Assembly: GCA_934899185.1 (NCBI GenBank)
Contig: CAKXYI010000001.1
Coordinates: 1 to 64,000 of the forward strand
Length of the DNA stretch: 64,000 nt
Direction: 5' to 3'
Source: an uncultured Lachnospiraceae bacterium
Lineage (GTDB): Bacteria; Bacillota; Clostridia; Lachnospirales; Lachnospiraceae
In this document: positions 45,223 to 56,106 of the stretch, piece after piece
Position numbering within the stretch: the stretch's first letter is position 1
How the letters are laid out: every line of letters starts with the position of its first letter
Translations under genes and position numbers: made by a program
Notes under the pieces: model-generated
The model's database searches: none
What the model was told of the DNA's origin: nothing
What the model saw: the letters and a program-made list of their open reading frames with translations, nothing else

Positions 45223-45651
45223 CTAGGTACGCTTGATAAATTCCATCTTACATTTTGGGCAGGTGATCATAATCTTGCCCTTGCCCTTTGGCACGCGGAT
45301 CTTCTGCTTGCAGGACGGGCAATAGTAGATCTTGTAGATCTTTTTCTGCTCCCTCTCATAGACAGACTTGCTCTTTTGGTACTTTGCCTTGGCAGACATA
45401 CCACGGAACTTATCCCTGATCTTATCCGTCATACGAAGATACTGTTGATTCTCATAGTATCTCTTGGATACATTGCGTGACATCATCCGAAAATAACTAT
45501 ACACTAAGGATGCGATCGCAAGCAGATAAATGATGGCATTGTGTGAGAACATCGTGATAATCACAAGTACCAGTGCTACATATAAAAAGAACTTTGAAAG
45601 CGCATCTGCGCCGTTTCTCCCCACCATAAAACGAGCCAATTTTTCTCTCAT
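45223..45651 (-). CDS. Membrane protein with C-terminal zinc ribbon
   Basis: 142 residues with two hydrophobic segments (about 20-55), a charged helix, and a C-terminal zinc ribbon of two CxxC pairs (CPSCKQKIRVP, CPKC) ending in KRT. GGAG precedes the start. The family is unnamed. It heads a three-gene run with the DUF5685-like and J-domain genes, which suggests a shared membrane-related task. Confidence 0.8.
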   Translation of the reverse strand: MREKLARFMVGRNGADALSKFFLYVALVLVIITMFSHNAIIYLLAIASLVYSYFRMMSRNVSKRYYENQQYLRMTDKIRDKFRGMSAKAKYQKSKSVYEREQKKIYKIYYCPSCKQKIRVPKGKGKIMITCPKCKMEFIKRT

Positions 45652-45829
45652 GACAACTCCGTTCCGAGCCAGAAACCCTATAAAATTTCTGCTCTATCAT
45701 TTCCTTCAAATTAACTCTATCATTTTGCAAGGCAAAGTCAATAAAAGGACAAATGATTTAATAAAGATTTTAGAATCTGTTTACAAATCACTTGTCCAGT
45801 TTATAATTGCATTAAAAAATCATCACAGA

Positions 45830-46705
45830 CTATGCAATATGGATCTTGTAGGATGCCTCAAAAGTCTCTCCCACGTCCAGACAGTTTCCGTATTCCCGGT
45901 CTTTCAATTCGCCCGAAAATCCAGCCCGGTCACACCTGCCATACCACGGCTCGATGCAGATAAATGGTGCTCCCTTTCCTACCGGTGTCCACAGTCCAAA
46001 CAGAGGCGCATCAAAGGATACCGTCAGATAAGGTGTCTGATCCGGCATACAAAGGCTGACTTCCGATGCCTGCTCATCCTCCACGATCAGCGCGTCCCTG
46101 TCAAACAGATGCTCACTGACCTTGGCATAGCCGTCCGTAAGCGGCAAGATGTCCTCGTCCTGTCCCAGCACACCACCATCCGTGATCAGTTTGTATGTAA
46201 TATCTTTTTTTGTATTAAATTTCAGATAATAATCTGTCTGCCTGCCCTCATCTGCCAGTGGACACATAAATGCCGGATGCCCGCCGATAGAAAAATAAAG
46301 TTCCTTGTCGGACGGATTTTCCACGCGCCACATGACCCGGATATCATGTCCTGCCAAATGGTACCCCACATGCAAGACATAGGCAAGCGGATATTTTTCC
46401 AACGTCTGCTCATTGGAACGGAGAACAAACCATACCTGATCTGCTGTCTGCGACTCCACTTCAAATTCCATGTCTCTGGCAAAGCCGTGCTGTCCCATCG
46501 GATAGGTCTTGCCCTCATAACGAAAAGTCTTATCCTGTAGGCTTCCCACAAATGGGAACAATACCGGTGCACTGCGTTTCCAATATGCCGCATCCGCACA
46601 CCAGAGGTACTCTGTCTCCTTTTTCTTATGATAAATACTCGCCATCTCAGCGCCAAAAGTATTGATGGTCAGGCGAATTTCTTCATTCTCTAATAAGATC
46701 TGCAT
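45830..46705 (-). CDS. Aldose 1-epimerase family protein
   Basis: 291 residues of the galactose mutarotase superfamily, LacX-like branch. Conserved parts are FPFVGSLQD, MGQHGFARD (His/Arg) and IGGHPAFMCPL, with a Glu-bearing end (ICIEPWYGRCDR). It probably converts sugar anomers for uptake or metabolism. The start at MQILLE has AAGGAG upstream. It stands alone. Confidence 0.88.
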   Translation of the reverse strand: MQILLENEEIRLTINTFGAEMASIYHKKKETEYLWCADAAYWKRSAPVLFPFVGSLQDKTFRYEGKTYPMGQHGFARDMEFEVESQTADQVWFVLRSNEQTLEKYPLAYVLHVGYHLAGHDIRVMWRVENPSDKELYFSIGGHPAFMCPLADEGRQTDYYLKFNTKKDITYKLITDGGVLGQDEDILPLTDGYAKVSEHLFDRDALIVEDEQASEVSLCMPDQTPYLTVSFDAPLFGLWTPVGKGAPFICIEPWYGRCDRAGFSGELKDREYGNCLDVGETFEASYKIHIA

Positions 46706-46776
46706 GCTTTCTCCTTCTCTCCCACTCCCATCTACTATACCCTTTCGTGCCTCTTTGCGCAATTATCAATCTTCCT

Positions 46777-48281
46777 TTAATACAGGTCAAACAAAGGCAT
46801 GAACGTAACGCCCTCAAGCACTAATTGTCTTGCATTGCTATGCAAAGTCACCATACCTTCCGCCACCGCAGTGTCGCGTAACTGATCTGCTGAGGCGTGA
46901 TCGTGGATCAGTTCCTTGATCCGTGGTGTCACACGCAGGATCTCATAAACACCAAAAATGGCATCCGCTAAAAGATAATTTTCCACGCCCATATCCATAA
47001 GACGGACAATACTTCCCGCCGAACTGTTGGTATGCAAGGTAGAGACTACCAGATGTCCTGTGATAGATGCCTGTACGGCGATCTTGGCAGTCTCTCCATC
47101 ACGGATCTCACCGATCATGATGATATCCGGATCCTGTCGCAGGATAGAACGCAGTGCATTAGCAAATGTCAGGTCTGCCTTTGGATTGACCTGTACCTGA
47201 TTGACCCCTGTCAGATTTGCCTCCACCGGATCTTCTACTGTGATGATATTCACTTCCTGCGTATTTAATTCATTTAATACGGTATAAAGCGTCGTTGTCT
47301 TACCACTTCCGGTCGGTCCGGTAACCAACAATATACCATTGGGATTTTTTAGAAGATTATTGAATGTTTCGATATCTCTGCCGCGAAGCCCAAGTTCGCT
47401 TTTGTCCTTTGTCAGAACATTGGTCTGCGCCAGACGCATAACACATTTTTCGCCATAGACAGTCGGCAAAATAGATACACGGACATCAAATTCATTGTGA
47501 TCCACAGTCATAGACACGCGTCCATCCTGAGGCTTACGCTTTTCTGAAATATCCATGCCACTGATGATCTTGATGCGGGCAACTATCGCCGGCAGCATCT
47601 CGATATCATAACGAAAACGCTCATATAAGACACCGTCAATACGGAATCTGACGCGTACCACGCGTTCCATTGCCTCGATATGGATATCACTGGCATGCTG
47701 TCTTGCCGCCTGCTGCATCAAAGAACGCACCAAAAGAACCACAGGAGAATTGTCTACCTGTGTCTCGTATTGGCCTCATCTGTTTTTTCTAACTCCTGAT
47801 GCTCCCGTTTGTATCGCTCCAGCACTTTTGCCGTCTCCGCATCTGCATAATAACGGTCAAGTGCTGTCTCTATCTCATAACGCGTCGCGATCACAGGATC
47901 CAACTGCAATCCGGTAATGATCTGAAACTCATCCATGGCTCTCATGTCCATAGGATCTGACATTGCCACCTGTACACGATTGACATTATCTTTTTCATAG
48001 CAAAGTGGGATCATAACGTAACGACGCAAAACATCCCCCGGAATCATCTTGACAAAACTATCGTCAACAAATTCTTCCGCGAGATGCACTCGTTCGATCT
48101 TTAATTGATTGGACAGCGCCTGCGCAATGGTATCCTCCGTCACATAGCCCAATCTGACCAGACTTTCCCCTAACTTGATCCCCTCACGCTTGGAAGCCTC
48201 TAAGGCTTCGTCGATCTGCTCTGCTGTCACTGCTCCCTCTGCAAGGAGCATATCCCCCATTCTCTTACGTTCAACTCTCAT
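46777..48281 (-). pseudogene. Broken GspE/PilB-type secretion ATPase
   Basis: Two open frames make up one type II secretion/type IV pilus ATPase. The first, ending at 47754, is the MshEN N-domain (MGDMLLAEGAVTAEQIDEAL). The second has the N2 domain, Walker A (GPTGSGKTTT), Asp box and Walker B (GEIRDGETA). A one-base loss between 47757 and 47775 separates them; the proper continuation QVDNSPVV lies in the other frame. In addition, LLADAI joins directly to FGVYEILRV near 46956, so about 55-60 residues with the zinc Cys motif are missing. No other pilus gene is near. I regard it as a pseudogene. Confidence 0.8.
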
Positions 48282-48396
48282 AGTACCCCTCAATCCTATA
48301 AGAATGCAAAACTATACAATAATATATTGAAATTATACACATGAATGGGAATTTTCTCAATCTCCAAATGTAATCTATTGTCAAATAGCAAAAAAA

Positions 48397-48741
48397 GAAG
48401 CAAGACGATGAGCCGGGTTATGTCTGGAGTAATCATCTATCTAGGACGACTGTCGCCAATCGCCTCGAGCGACCAACCTGAAACTAGCGGGCCACATACG
48501 TTTCCATTCGGTCTTGCTTCGGATGGGGTTTACAGGGACCCTTGCTGTTACCAGCAAAGCGGTGGTCTCTTACACCACCTTTCCACCCTTACTGACGGGA
48601 AATCCCGCAGCGGTATATTTCTGTTGCACTTTCCTTGGAGTCACCTCCACCGGACGTTATCCGGCATCCTGCCCTGTGAAGCCCGGACTTTCCTCACCTG
48701 CTGCCTTTCGGCATTGCAGCCGCGATTACTTATCTTACTTC
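48397..48741 (-). ncRNA. rnpB: RNase P RNA
   Basis: The catalytic RNA of tRNA 5' maturation, about 345 bases. Conserved pieces on the minus strand are GAGGAAAGTCCGGGCTTC, ACAGAAATATACCGC, GTAAGGGTGGAAAGGTG, AGATAGATGATT and, near the 3' end, ACATAACCCGGCT. Ends were set by pairing the outer helix GAAGTAAGAT/GTCTTGCTTC. A T run after the 3' end acts as terminator. Confidence 0.95.
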
Positions 48742-48755
48742 TTTTTTATGAAATT

Positions 48756-48784
48756 AGTATATCTTATTTTAGACGTTAAAACAA
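48756..48784 (-). promoter_or_regulatory. Promoter of rnpB
   Basis: On the minus strand, TTGTTT (48779-48784), 17 bases, then TATACT (48756-48761). The -35 lies within the last codons of the udk gene. Confidence 0.7.
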
Positions 48785-50424
48785 CTTCCACCGATAAATT
48801 CCCGCACCAAAGAATTGTTGCAGATATCATCGGATGGGATTCCCAGAAAATAATCCAGTAGTTTGATCAGACGCTTTGCCTCGGCATATTCCGGGCAGTC
48901 TTGGTCGATCGCCAGAAGTTGCGGCATAGCATAGATCTTTAAGACTGCCATCTCATAGATGAGTGCTGAGTTGAACATTTCGTCCGCCTGCTCCTGAAAT
49001 GGAAAAATGTTCTTTTCCTCGCCACGGCGGACAGAATCCCACATAGCGATGGTCTCCTTTGCACTGGTGCCTCTGGTTCTGGCATCCCTGACGATACGGC
49101 GGATCAATCTGCCGTCGGTCGTCGATAGCGGGTTGTGCTCGTCGATATTTAACTGGGTCAGCGCGCTTATGTAGATCTTGAACTTGCTCTCTTTCGGCAA
49201 AGACTCGGACATCTTCTCATTCAATCCATGAATGCCCTCGATCACAAGGATGTCACGCTTGCCCAACTGCATATAATGATCCTTATATTCACGCTTGCCG
49301 GTCTTAAAATTAAAGGTCGGCAGAAGCACACGCTCCCCATTTAACAGGCGCACCATGTCCTCATTGAACTGCTTTACATCCAAGCCTTCAATGCACTCAA
49401 AATCCTTTTGTCCGAACTCATCCAAAGGGATCTGATCCCGATCCAGATAGTAGTCATCCAGTGGAATCGGATGCGGTGTCACACCAAGGGCTCGCAACTG
49501 TGCCGACAGGCGGTGGGAAAAAGTCGTCTTACCGGAAGATGACGGTCCTGCGATCATGACAAACTTTTTGTCAGGATCTGCCACAATGCGCTCTGCCAAC
49601 GCACCGATGCGACGCTCCATGTAGGCTTCCTGCGACAGGATGATCTCTCGGGTCTTGCCTGCACAGACGGCATCATTTAAGGCACCAACCGTAGGAATCC
49701 CCATATCTGCGCCCCACTGCTCGGATGCCTGCATGACATGAAAGAGTTTGTTTGCCGGTGCAAAGGGTGCGACCTCTGTCGTCACCTTGTCCGGGAACTG
49801 CAAAATAAAGCCCTCCTCATAAGGATAAAGAGCAAAGTAGGATAACATGCCGGTACTCGGTGCCATGTAACCATAAAAATAATCCAGGCAGCCATCCAGT
49901 TCATAGACATTACAGTTGGAACTGGACCGATAATGCATGAGGCGTTCCTTATCCTGCATACCGCACTTGGCAAAAAGTTTTCTGGCATCCTCGGTCTTCA
50001 TGGTCTTTTTTTCGATCGTCAGGTTCTTTTCTACCAGAGAAAGCATTTCCTTTTTCAAGTCGTCCAGCCAAGCCGAGTCGATGACATCCCTGCCTTCCAT
50101 CCGGCAATAATAGCCTGCCCCCAGAGAATGCTCCACATGCAGGATTTCTGCCCCGTCCGGATACATCTGCTGCAAGGCACGCTGCATCAAAAAGACGACA
50201 CTTCTGCGATAAGCGCGTCTGCCGTTCTTGTCCTTTGTCGTAAGAAAAGCAATATCGCCATCCCCCGGTATGGCCTGTCCCAACTCGATCAACTTGTTAT
50301 TAAAGACCGCCAGAATGATGGCGTCCTCATACTTGTCCTGCCACTTTCGCGCCAACTGTAAAAAGGTCGTACCTTTTTCATATTGGTAAGTATTTCCCTG
50401 CACACAAACTTTCATTTTCTGCAT
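48769..50424 (-). CDS. Uridine kinase-family protein with TGS/ThrRS-like N-terminus
   Basis: 551 residues. The N-terminus (about 1-65) is a TGS-like domain, followed by a segment like the editing/linker part of threonyl-tRNA synthetase (about 70-260, MHYRSSSNCNVYELDG). The C-terminal half is a phosphoribulokinase/uridine kinase domain with Walker A GPSSSGKTTFS, PLDDYYLDRD and IEGIHGLNE. The joint architecture is common in Clostridia and Thermotoga, but its substrate is unproven. The start at MQKMKV is set by GAGGTGAGAG. Confidence 0.9.
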   Translation of the reverse strand: MQKMKVCVQGNTYQYEKGTTFLQLARKWQDKYEDAIILAVFNNKLIELGQAIPGDGDIAFLTTKDKNGRRAYRRSVVFLMQRALQQMYPDGAEILHVEHSLGAGYYCRMEGRDVIDSAWLDDLKKEMLSLVEKNLTIEKKTMKTEDARKLFAKCGMQDKERLMHYRSSSNCNVYELDGCLDYFYGYMAPSTGMLSYFALYPYEEGFILQFPDKVTTEVAPFAPANKLFHVMQASEQWGADMGIPTVGALNDAVCAGKTREIILSQEAYMERRIGALAERIVADPDKKFVMIAGPSSSGKTTFSHRLSAQLRALGVTPHPIPLDDYYLDRDQIPLDEFGQKDFECIEGLDVKQFNEDMVRLLNGERVLLPTFNFKTGKREYKDHYMQLGKRDILVIEGIHGLNEKMSESLPKESKFKIYISALTQLNIDEHNPLSTTDGRLIRRIVRDARTRGTSAKETIAMWDSVRRGEEKNIFPFQEQADEMFNSALIYEMAVLKIYAMPQLLAIDQDCPEYAEAKRLIKLLDYFLGIPSDDICNNSLVREFIGGSCFNV

Positions 50425-50429
50425 ATCTC

Positions 50430-51212
50430 TCACCTCGTAACGATCCAAAAGGGCTCTGCAAAAGGCTCTGTGACGACCTCTAATTCCGCCGCCTCCCTTG
50501 CAAGCCAGTTCTTCATATATTCCATGTAAATGTGCTCGATCCCATAATGTCCGGCATCAATGATAGAAAGCCCGTCTGCCACGGCATCGATCCCGGAATG
50601 ATGGTCGATATCCCCGGTAATGTAGGCATCTGCCCCTTTTTCTATTGCCAGACCGATCTCACTCTTGCCGGAACCCGGACACATGGCGATGCTCTGAGCC
50701 ATCCGATCCTTATCGCCAAAGACCTTGACATGGGAAAGCCCAAAAGCATCCCGCACACGCTCTGCCAAATCATAAAGACTGACCGCCTGTGTCAATTTGC
50801 CCAGACAACCAATGCCCCTGCCATCCTCCGGCGAGGTAACTTCCAAAGCCTCAATGTCCGTCAGTCCTAACTGCTCTGCCGCAATCTGACCCATGACACA
50901 GACATCAAAATTGGTATGCATGGCATAATAAGCAATGCCATGTTGTGCCAGTGCCAGGATCCGCCTGCCGATAACATCATCCGCATTCACGCGCTTGATA
51001 CCGCCAAAGATCAGCGGATGGTGGGTCAGGATCATATCCGCCCCATCATCTATCGCGTGTTCTAAAACTGCATCGGTCAGATCCAGTGCCACATAGACCT
51101 TGTGGATGACCTGTTCCTTATCTCCGACCAAAAGTCCTACATTATCCCAATCCAGCGCCTGCTCGCGCGGGATCTCTTTTTCGATCCGCTCTGTCAGATC
51201 CATCACTCTCAT
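50430..51212 (-). CDS. Nif3-like dinuclear metal centre protein
   Basis: 260 residues of the NIF3/YqfO family. The metal site residues are in THHPLIFGG, HTNFDV and the C-terminal DAGHYGIEH. Annotated elsewhere as GTP cyclohydrolase I type 2, but that is not secure. In this rpoD-trmK-nif3 order it is conserved in Firmicutes. Confidence 0.93.
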   Translation of the reverse strand: MRVMDLTERIEKEIPREQALDWDNVGLLVGDKEQVIHKVYVALDLTDAVLEHAIDDGADMILTHHPLIFGGIKRVNADDVIGRRILALAQHGIAYYAMHTNFDVCVMGQIAAEQLGLTDIEALEVTSPEDGRGIGCLGKLTQAVSLYDLAERVRDAFGLSHVKVFGDKDRMAQSIAMCPGSGKSEIGLAIEKGADAYITGDIDHHSGIDAVADGLSIIDAGHYGIEHIYMEYMKNWLAREAAELEVVTEPFAEPFWIVTR

Positions 51213-51239
51213 CGCAAGATCACCTCGTATTTCTTCTGT

Positions 51240-51947
51240 TTACCACAGACTTTTTTGTATCTCCTGCAAATATGCCTGCACTTCCTGCGTCCTCTTTTCG
51301 ATCGCCGGTGTCTGCTTTTGTCCTGCCAAACGCTCCAAAACCTCTTTTTGGATCCGCTCTTCCCGGAGCAGATAAGCGTGTAAGACCGGGTGTTTTTTTT
51401 GCAAGAGCATAGGACCAAAAAGGAAATCATTCCCTGCTGCGCTCTGCCTGCGGTCTTTTGTTTCCGGCGCATATCGGACTTTCATCATAGGATAATATTT
51501 GCCGTCTTCCAAGACCATATCCTCATCCACGATCTCATAGCCCTCGACACACAAAAAGCGCCGCACTTCTTCCAGTTCTGATTGGGGCTGCAAGATCAAG
51601 TCTTTGACAGTTTGCGCAACCTTTCTTCCCTCAGTCAAAATATGTATGACGATACCTCCGCCCATACCGGCGATCAGTACGGTATCGATCTCCTCTGCGC
51701 GAACGGCTGCCAGTCCATCCGAACGGCGTGTCTGGATCTTATCCTCCAAGCCCACTTCCGCTATGTGGGTCTTTGCTGCCAAAAGCGGTCCTTCCCCGAT
51801 ATCCATAGCAATGGCTGACGGAATGATCTGCTCCTGTACCAGATAGATAGGCAGATAGCCGTGATCGCATCCCACGTCGCAAAGCCGGTTGCCCGGTGTG
51901 ACCAGATGCGCCAATGCCTCCATGCGTTTTGATAAACGTACCGCCAT
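51240..51947 (-). CDS. trmK: tRNA (adenine22-N1)-methyltransferase
   Basis: 235 residues. Rossmann fold with the SAM motif CDVGCDHGYLPIYL and GMGGGIVIHIL, C-terminal coiled coil. It methylates A22 of tRNA in Bacillus. The start overlaps the rpoD stop by one base (TAATG), giving tight coupling. Confidence 0.94.
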   Translation of the reverse strand: MAVRLSKRMEALAHLVTPGNRLCDVGCDHGYLPIYLVQEQIIPSAIAMDIGEGPLLAAKTHIAEVGLEDKIQTRRSDGLAAVRAEEIDTVLIAGMGGGIVIHILTEGRKVAQTVKDLILQPQSELEEVRRFLCVEGYEIVDEDMVLEDGKYYPMMKVRYAPETKDRRQSAAGNDFLFGPMLLQKKHPVLHAYLLREERIQKEVLERLAGQKQTPAIEKRTQEVQAYLQEIQKSLW

Positions 51948-53212
51948 TACTCTAAGTAATCCTTTAACTTGCGGCTGCGGCTTGGATGACGCAGTTTACG
52001 CAATGCCTTTGCCTCGATCTGACGGATTCGCTCACGGGTAACATTAAATTCCTTACCAACTTCTTCCAGTGTTCTGGCTCTACCGTCCTCAAGACCGAAA
52101 CGAAGGATCAGAACCTTCTGCTCACGCTCGGTCAGTGTACCAAGCACTTCTTCCAACTGTTCTTTTAATAAGGTAAAGGTCGCTGCATCCGCAGGTACCG
52201 GCACATTGTCATCCTGAATGAAGTCTCCCAGATGAGAGTCTTCCTCCTCACCAATTGGGGTCTCCAAAGAAACCGGCTCCTGAGAGATCTTTAAGATCTC
52301 ACGCACACGCTCGACCGGCATATCCATCTCTGCCGCAATCTCTTCCGGGGTAGGTTCACGTCCCAACTCCTGCAAGAGTTGTCTGGAAACGCGGATAAGT
52401 TTGTTGATGGTCTCGACCATATGCACTGGGATACGGATGGTTCTTGCCTGATCGGCAATGGCTCTTGTGATCGCCTGACGGATCCACCATGTTGCATAGG
52501 TTGAAAACTTGTAACCCTTACGATAGTCAAACTTTTCTACGGCTTTGATCAGACCAAGGTTACCTTCCTGGATCAGATCAAGGAAAAGCATACCACGTCC
52601 TACATAACGCTTTGCGATGGAAACAACCAGACGAAGGTTTGCCTCTGCCAGACGCTTCTTTGCCTCCTGATCACCAAGTTCCATACGCTTTGCAAGTTCG
52701 ATCTCTTCCTCTGCGGTAAGCAGCGGTACTTTACCGATTTCCTTTAAGTACATACGCACCGGATCCTCTGTGCTGATGCCGTCCGGTACGGAAAGGTCGA
52801 TCTTTTCTACTTCCACATCATCGTCATCATCTAAGATGATGTCGTCGTCATTGTCCTGTAAACGCAAGACATCAATGTTGTTTTTCTCCAGGAAATCCAA
52901 AATCGCCTCGAACTGATCTGGCAATAACTGCATATCTTTGAAATAATCATTGATCTCCTGATACTCAAGGACATTCTTTCTGTCCTTGGCAAGTTCCAAT
53001 AACTCGCCCAACTTCTTCTGAAATTCTGCCTTTTTGGTTTCATCCTCTTTTGCATTTTCAGCATTTTCTGTCTTTTTACTGCTCTTTTTTGCAGTCGTTT
53101 TCTTGGCGGTAGTCTTCTTTGCGCCGGACTTTGTTTCTGCTTTTTCCTCTGTCTTTACGCTTTCTTCTACCACTTCTTGTGTTTCTACTGTGCTTTCGCT
53201 TTTTTTCGCCAT
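51947..53212 (-). CDS. rpoD: Primary sigma factor RpoD (SigA)
   Basis: Housekeeping sigma factor. About 421 residues: a Lys/Ala/Thr-rich tail (about 25-50, [16 protein letters not shown]), region 1.1, an acidic patch ([13 protein letters not shown]), region 1.2 to 2.4 ([20 protein letters not shown]), region 3, and region 4 with [20 protein letters not shown]. The start is either Met7 (used here, GAGAGG upstream) or Met1 at 53230. The dgt-dnaG-rpoD order is typical of Clostridia. Confidence 0.96.
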   Translation of the reverse strand: MAKKSESTVETQEVVEESVKTEEKAETKSGAKKTTAKKTTAKKSSKKTENAENAKEDETKKAEFQKKLGELLELAKDRKNVLEYQEINDYFKDMQLLPDQFEAILDFLEKNNIDVLRLQDNDDDIILDDDDDVEVEKIDLSVPDGISTEDPVRMYLKEIGKVPLLTAEEEIELAKRMELGDQEAKKRLAEANLRLVVSIAKRYVGRGMLFLDLIQEGNLGLIKAVEKFDYRKGYKFSTYATWWIRQAITRAIADQARTIRIPVHMVETINKLIRVSRQLLQELGREPTPEEIAAEMDMPVERVREILKISQEPVSLETPIGEEEDSHLGDFIQDDNVPVPADAATFTLLKEQLEEVLGTLTEREQKVLILRFGLEDGRARTLEEVGKEFNVTRERIRQIEAKALRKLRHPSRSRKLKDYLE

Positions 53213-53241
53213 TTTTACATCCTCTCTCATGTATTTTGCCC

Positions 53242-55029
53242 TTATTTAAAGGAAATATGCAATTTCTCCATCTCCTGGAGTCTGCGTTTATCGTCTATGA
53301 TCTGTTTCAGACCATTCATATCGGTAGGGTCTAAGTTGCGTCGCCTCTGCTCCATGCTGTTCTGCTTGATCCGCACCAGAGTCTCGCGGATCGCCTTCTC
53401 CCAGTCAGCATCGGTTTCCATCCCCTGCACGTTCGTATTAAAGATCTCTGCCACCTGCCTCTGGCTCTCCTCATCGGAAAAAAGGCTGACGATCCGCGCC
53501 GGATTGAGTTCTCTCCCCTCAGCAAACTGGGTAAAGAGTTCCCGCGCCACCGTCTCGTAAATGCCCTCGGTAAAATCCGCCGGTTCGATATAGTCCCGGA
53601 TGGCTGCATAGATCTGCGGCCGTTCGACCAGCCATGTCAGAAGCAGACGCTGTGACTGCATCATGCCGTCCTCTCTGGTCTTTTTCTTTTGTACGCCGGA
53701 CTTGAGCCGCTGGGGCTCACGTTCACTGATGATACCGCCCTTGGTTCCCAGATGATTGACCATCTGGCGCATATTGTCAAAGCCGACCTGATAGCGGCTG
53801 GCGATCGCTTCGATATAATTGTTGCGTTCCAATTCCTCCGGGAATTCCAAGATCCGTTTTGCCACTTCATAATAGAAAGCCGATTTGCTCTCCGGATCGC
53901 TCATGTCGTAGTCGCGCTCCAAAATGCGGATGGTAAAGAGGAAACTGTTTTCCGCCTCATCGATCCTGCGCTGGTACTCCTCTGCCCCTAAGGCTTTGAT
54001 AAATTCGTCCGGGTCTTTGTGCGGCTTCATGTTGATGACCTTACAGGTGATCCCGGCTTCTTTTAAAATCGGGATGGCACGCAGGGCTGCCTTGGTTCCC
54101 GCGCCATCGGAGTCGTAACTTAGATAGACGTCCTTGCCGTATCGCTTGATCATATTGGCATGTCCACTGGTCAGTGCCGTTCCTAGGGAAGCGATCGCAT
54201 TATCAAAGCCTGCCTGATGCAGGGCGATCACGTCCATATAGCCTTCGCAGAGAATGAACTGGTCCTTTTTCGTCCGCCTTGCCAGTTGCAGACCGTAAAG
54301 GGTCCGGCTCTTATTAAAGATCATGGTCTCCGGGGAATTTAGGTATTTTGGTTCTCCATCGCCCATGACACGCCCACCGAACGCCACCACCTTGTTGTTG
54401 GCATCCATAATGGGGAACATAGCTCGGTTCCAGAACTTGTCATGTGCCCCCTTTGCCTCGTCTATGGTCACCAGTCCGCTGTCCTTTAGGACTTCATCTG
54501 TGTAGCCCTTTTTGCGCAGATACTGGTATAAGTCATTGCTGTATTTGTCGGAATATCCCAGGCCAAACTTTTGCATGGTCTCTGGGGACAATTCTCTTTT
54601 TGTAAAATATTGGTAGGCTGATTTTCCTTTTTCGCTGCGGAGCAGACTGTAAAAGTATTTGGCTGCCTCTTTGTTGATCTCAAAGAGAAGGTTTCGCTTA
54701 TCCGCTTCCCGCCTAGCCTCGGAAGTCATCTCCTGCTTGGGGAGTTCGATCCCGGCGCGGTCTGCCAGTGCCTCCATCGCCTCTGAGAAAGTGAAATTTT
54801 CATACTCCATCAAAAAGGTAAAAACATTGCCTCCCGCGCCACAGCCAAAGCAATAATACATCTGCTTAGATGGCGTGACGGAAAAAGAACCTGTTTTCTC
54901 GCTATGAAAAGGACAGAGTCCAAAGTAGGACGAGCCTTTTTTTTGTAAATGAACATATTGTGATATCACATCGACGATATCGTTGCGGGAACGCACTTCC
55001 TCGATGGTATCGTTATCATAATATGGCAT
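53242..55029 (-). CDS. dnaG: DNA primase
   Basis: Makes RNA primers at the fork. 595 residues: N-terminal CHC2 zinc finger ([21 protein letters not shown]), the TOPRIM core ([32 protein letters not shown]), and a C-terminal helicase-binding domain. Follows dgt by 18 bases. Confidence 0.97.
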   Translation of the reverse strand: MPYYDNDTIEEVRSRNDIVDVISQYVHLQKKGSSYFGLCPFHSEKTGSFSVTPSKQMYYCFGCGAGGNVFTFLMEYENFTFSEAMEALADRAGIELPKQEMTSEARREADKRNLLFEINKEAAKYFYSLLRSEKGKSAYQYFTKRELSPETMQKFGLGYSDKYSNDLYQYLRKKGYTDEVLKDSGLVTIDEAKGAHDKFWNRAMFPIMDANNKVVAFGGRVMGDGEPKYLNSPETMIFNKSRTLYGLQLARRTKKDQFILCEGYMDVIALHQAGFDNAIASLGTALTSGHANMIKRYGKDVYLSYDSDGAGTKAALRAIPILKEAGITCKVINMKPHKDPDEFIKALGAEEYQRRIDEAENSFLFTIRILERDYDMSDPESKSAFYYEVAKRILEFPEELERNNYIEAIASRYQVGFDNMRQMVNHLGTKGGIISEREPQRLKSGVQKKKTREDGMMQSQRLLLTWLVERPQIYAAIRDYIEPADFTEGIYETVARELFTQFAEGRELNPARIVSLFSDEESQRQVAEIFNTNVQGMETDADWEKAIRETLVRIKQNSMEQRRRNLDPTDMNGLKQIIDDKRRLQEMEKLHISFK

Positions 55030-55047
55030 AGTTTTGCCTCTTTTCCA

Positions 55048-56106
55048 TTAGTATCCATCTACTTGCCATGATAGCGGCATGAAAAATTCGTTGAACTTGG
55101 TAACGGCATACTGATCCGTCATACCGGCAATATAATCGCAGACCACACGGTCTTTTTCCTCATGTCCTTCCACGATCATGCGCGTATATTTCATTGGCAA
55201 CTGGTCTATATGATCCATATAATATTCAAACAACTGGCTCAGCATACGCTGGGCTTTGACTTCTTCTGCCTTTGCGACCGGATTCTGATATACATTGGAA
55301 AACATGAACTTGCGCAGATCATACATTGCCTGTTCCATTTCCGCAGACATGGCGATCGGCTCCAAGTCGTTGCGGCATTCCTTATCCATCACATCGATAT
55401 TGTGCAGACTGCTCATGATGACATCATGGATCAGATTGTCCAGACGCTCTCTGGTCGTATGTCCTAAAGTATTGCGCAGTTCCTTTGGAATATCATCCTC
55501 GGTCAGGATCAAGCCGCGGATGGCGTCGTCAATATCATGGTTGATATAGGCAATCTTATCAGATAAACGGACGATCTTGCCCTCCGGTGTTGCCGGGATG
55601 GTACTGGTCTGGTGATTGCGGATGCCATCGCGCACTTCCCATGTGAGGTTTAGTCCCTCGCCATCTTTTTCCAGATGCTCTACAATACGCACACTCTGTT
55701 CACTATGTACAAAACCGCCCTGACACAATTCGTTGAGCGTCCGCTCTCCCGCGTGTCCAAATGGTGTGTGTCCCAGATCGTGTCCCAGTGCGATTGCCTC
55801 CACCAGATCTTCGTTCAGGCGGAGTGCCTTGCCGATGGTCCTGGCATTCTGTGATACCTCAAGCGTATGCGACATACGCGTGCGGTAATGGTCGCCCTTT
55901 GGTGTCAGAAAAACCTGGGTCTTATTTTTCAAACGACGGAAAGACTTGCAATGTAAGATACGGTCGCGGTCTCTCTGGAAGACCGGACGGATGTCACACT
56001 GTGGTTCCTCCCGATCACGCCCTCTTGAATTTTCACTCAAAGTTGCATAAGGACTGAGTGTTTCACGCTCCATATCCTCAATGGTTTCTCTTATGGTCAT
56101 AGTCAT
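55048..56106 (-). CDS. dgt: dGTPase-like HD triphosphohydrolase
   Basis: 352 residues of the deoxyguanosinetriphosphate triphosphohydrolase-like family, which cleaves dNTPs to nucleoside and triphosphate. HD residues are in RMSHTLEVSQ and GHDLGHTPFGHAGE, with a third Asp in LSDKIAYINHDIDDA. Start is Met1 or, with better spacing from AAAGGA, Met3. The site and start lie in the arm of a 9-bp inverted repeat. First gene of the dnaG-rpoD run. Confidence 0.92.
   Translation of the reverse strand: MTMTIRETIEDMERETLSPYATLSENSRGRDREEPQCDIRPVFQRDRDRILHCKSFRRLKNKTQVFLTPKGDHYRTRMSHTLEVSQNARTIGKALRLNEDLVEAIALGHDLGHTPFGHAGERTLNELCQGGFVHSEQSVRIVEHLEKDGEGLNLTWEVRDGIRNHQTSTIPATPEGKIVRLSDKIAYINHDIDDAIRGLILTEDDIPKELRNTLGHTTRERLDNLIHDVIMSSLHNIDVMDKECRNDLEPIAMSAEMEQAMYDLRKFMFSNVYQNPVAKAEEVKAQRMLSQLFEYYMDHIDQLPMKYTRMIVEGHEEKDRVVCDYIAGMTDQYAVTKFNEFFMPLSWQVDGY

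Noticed and set aside
47754..47795. Programmed -1 frameshift at the A run of gspE
   Set aside because: A -1 slip at the A run meets a TGA after two codons, so it cannot join the two frames; a lesion further downstream is needed.
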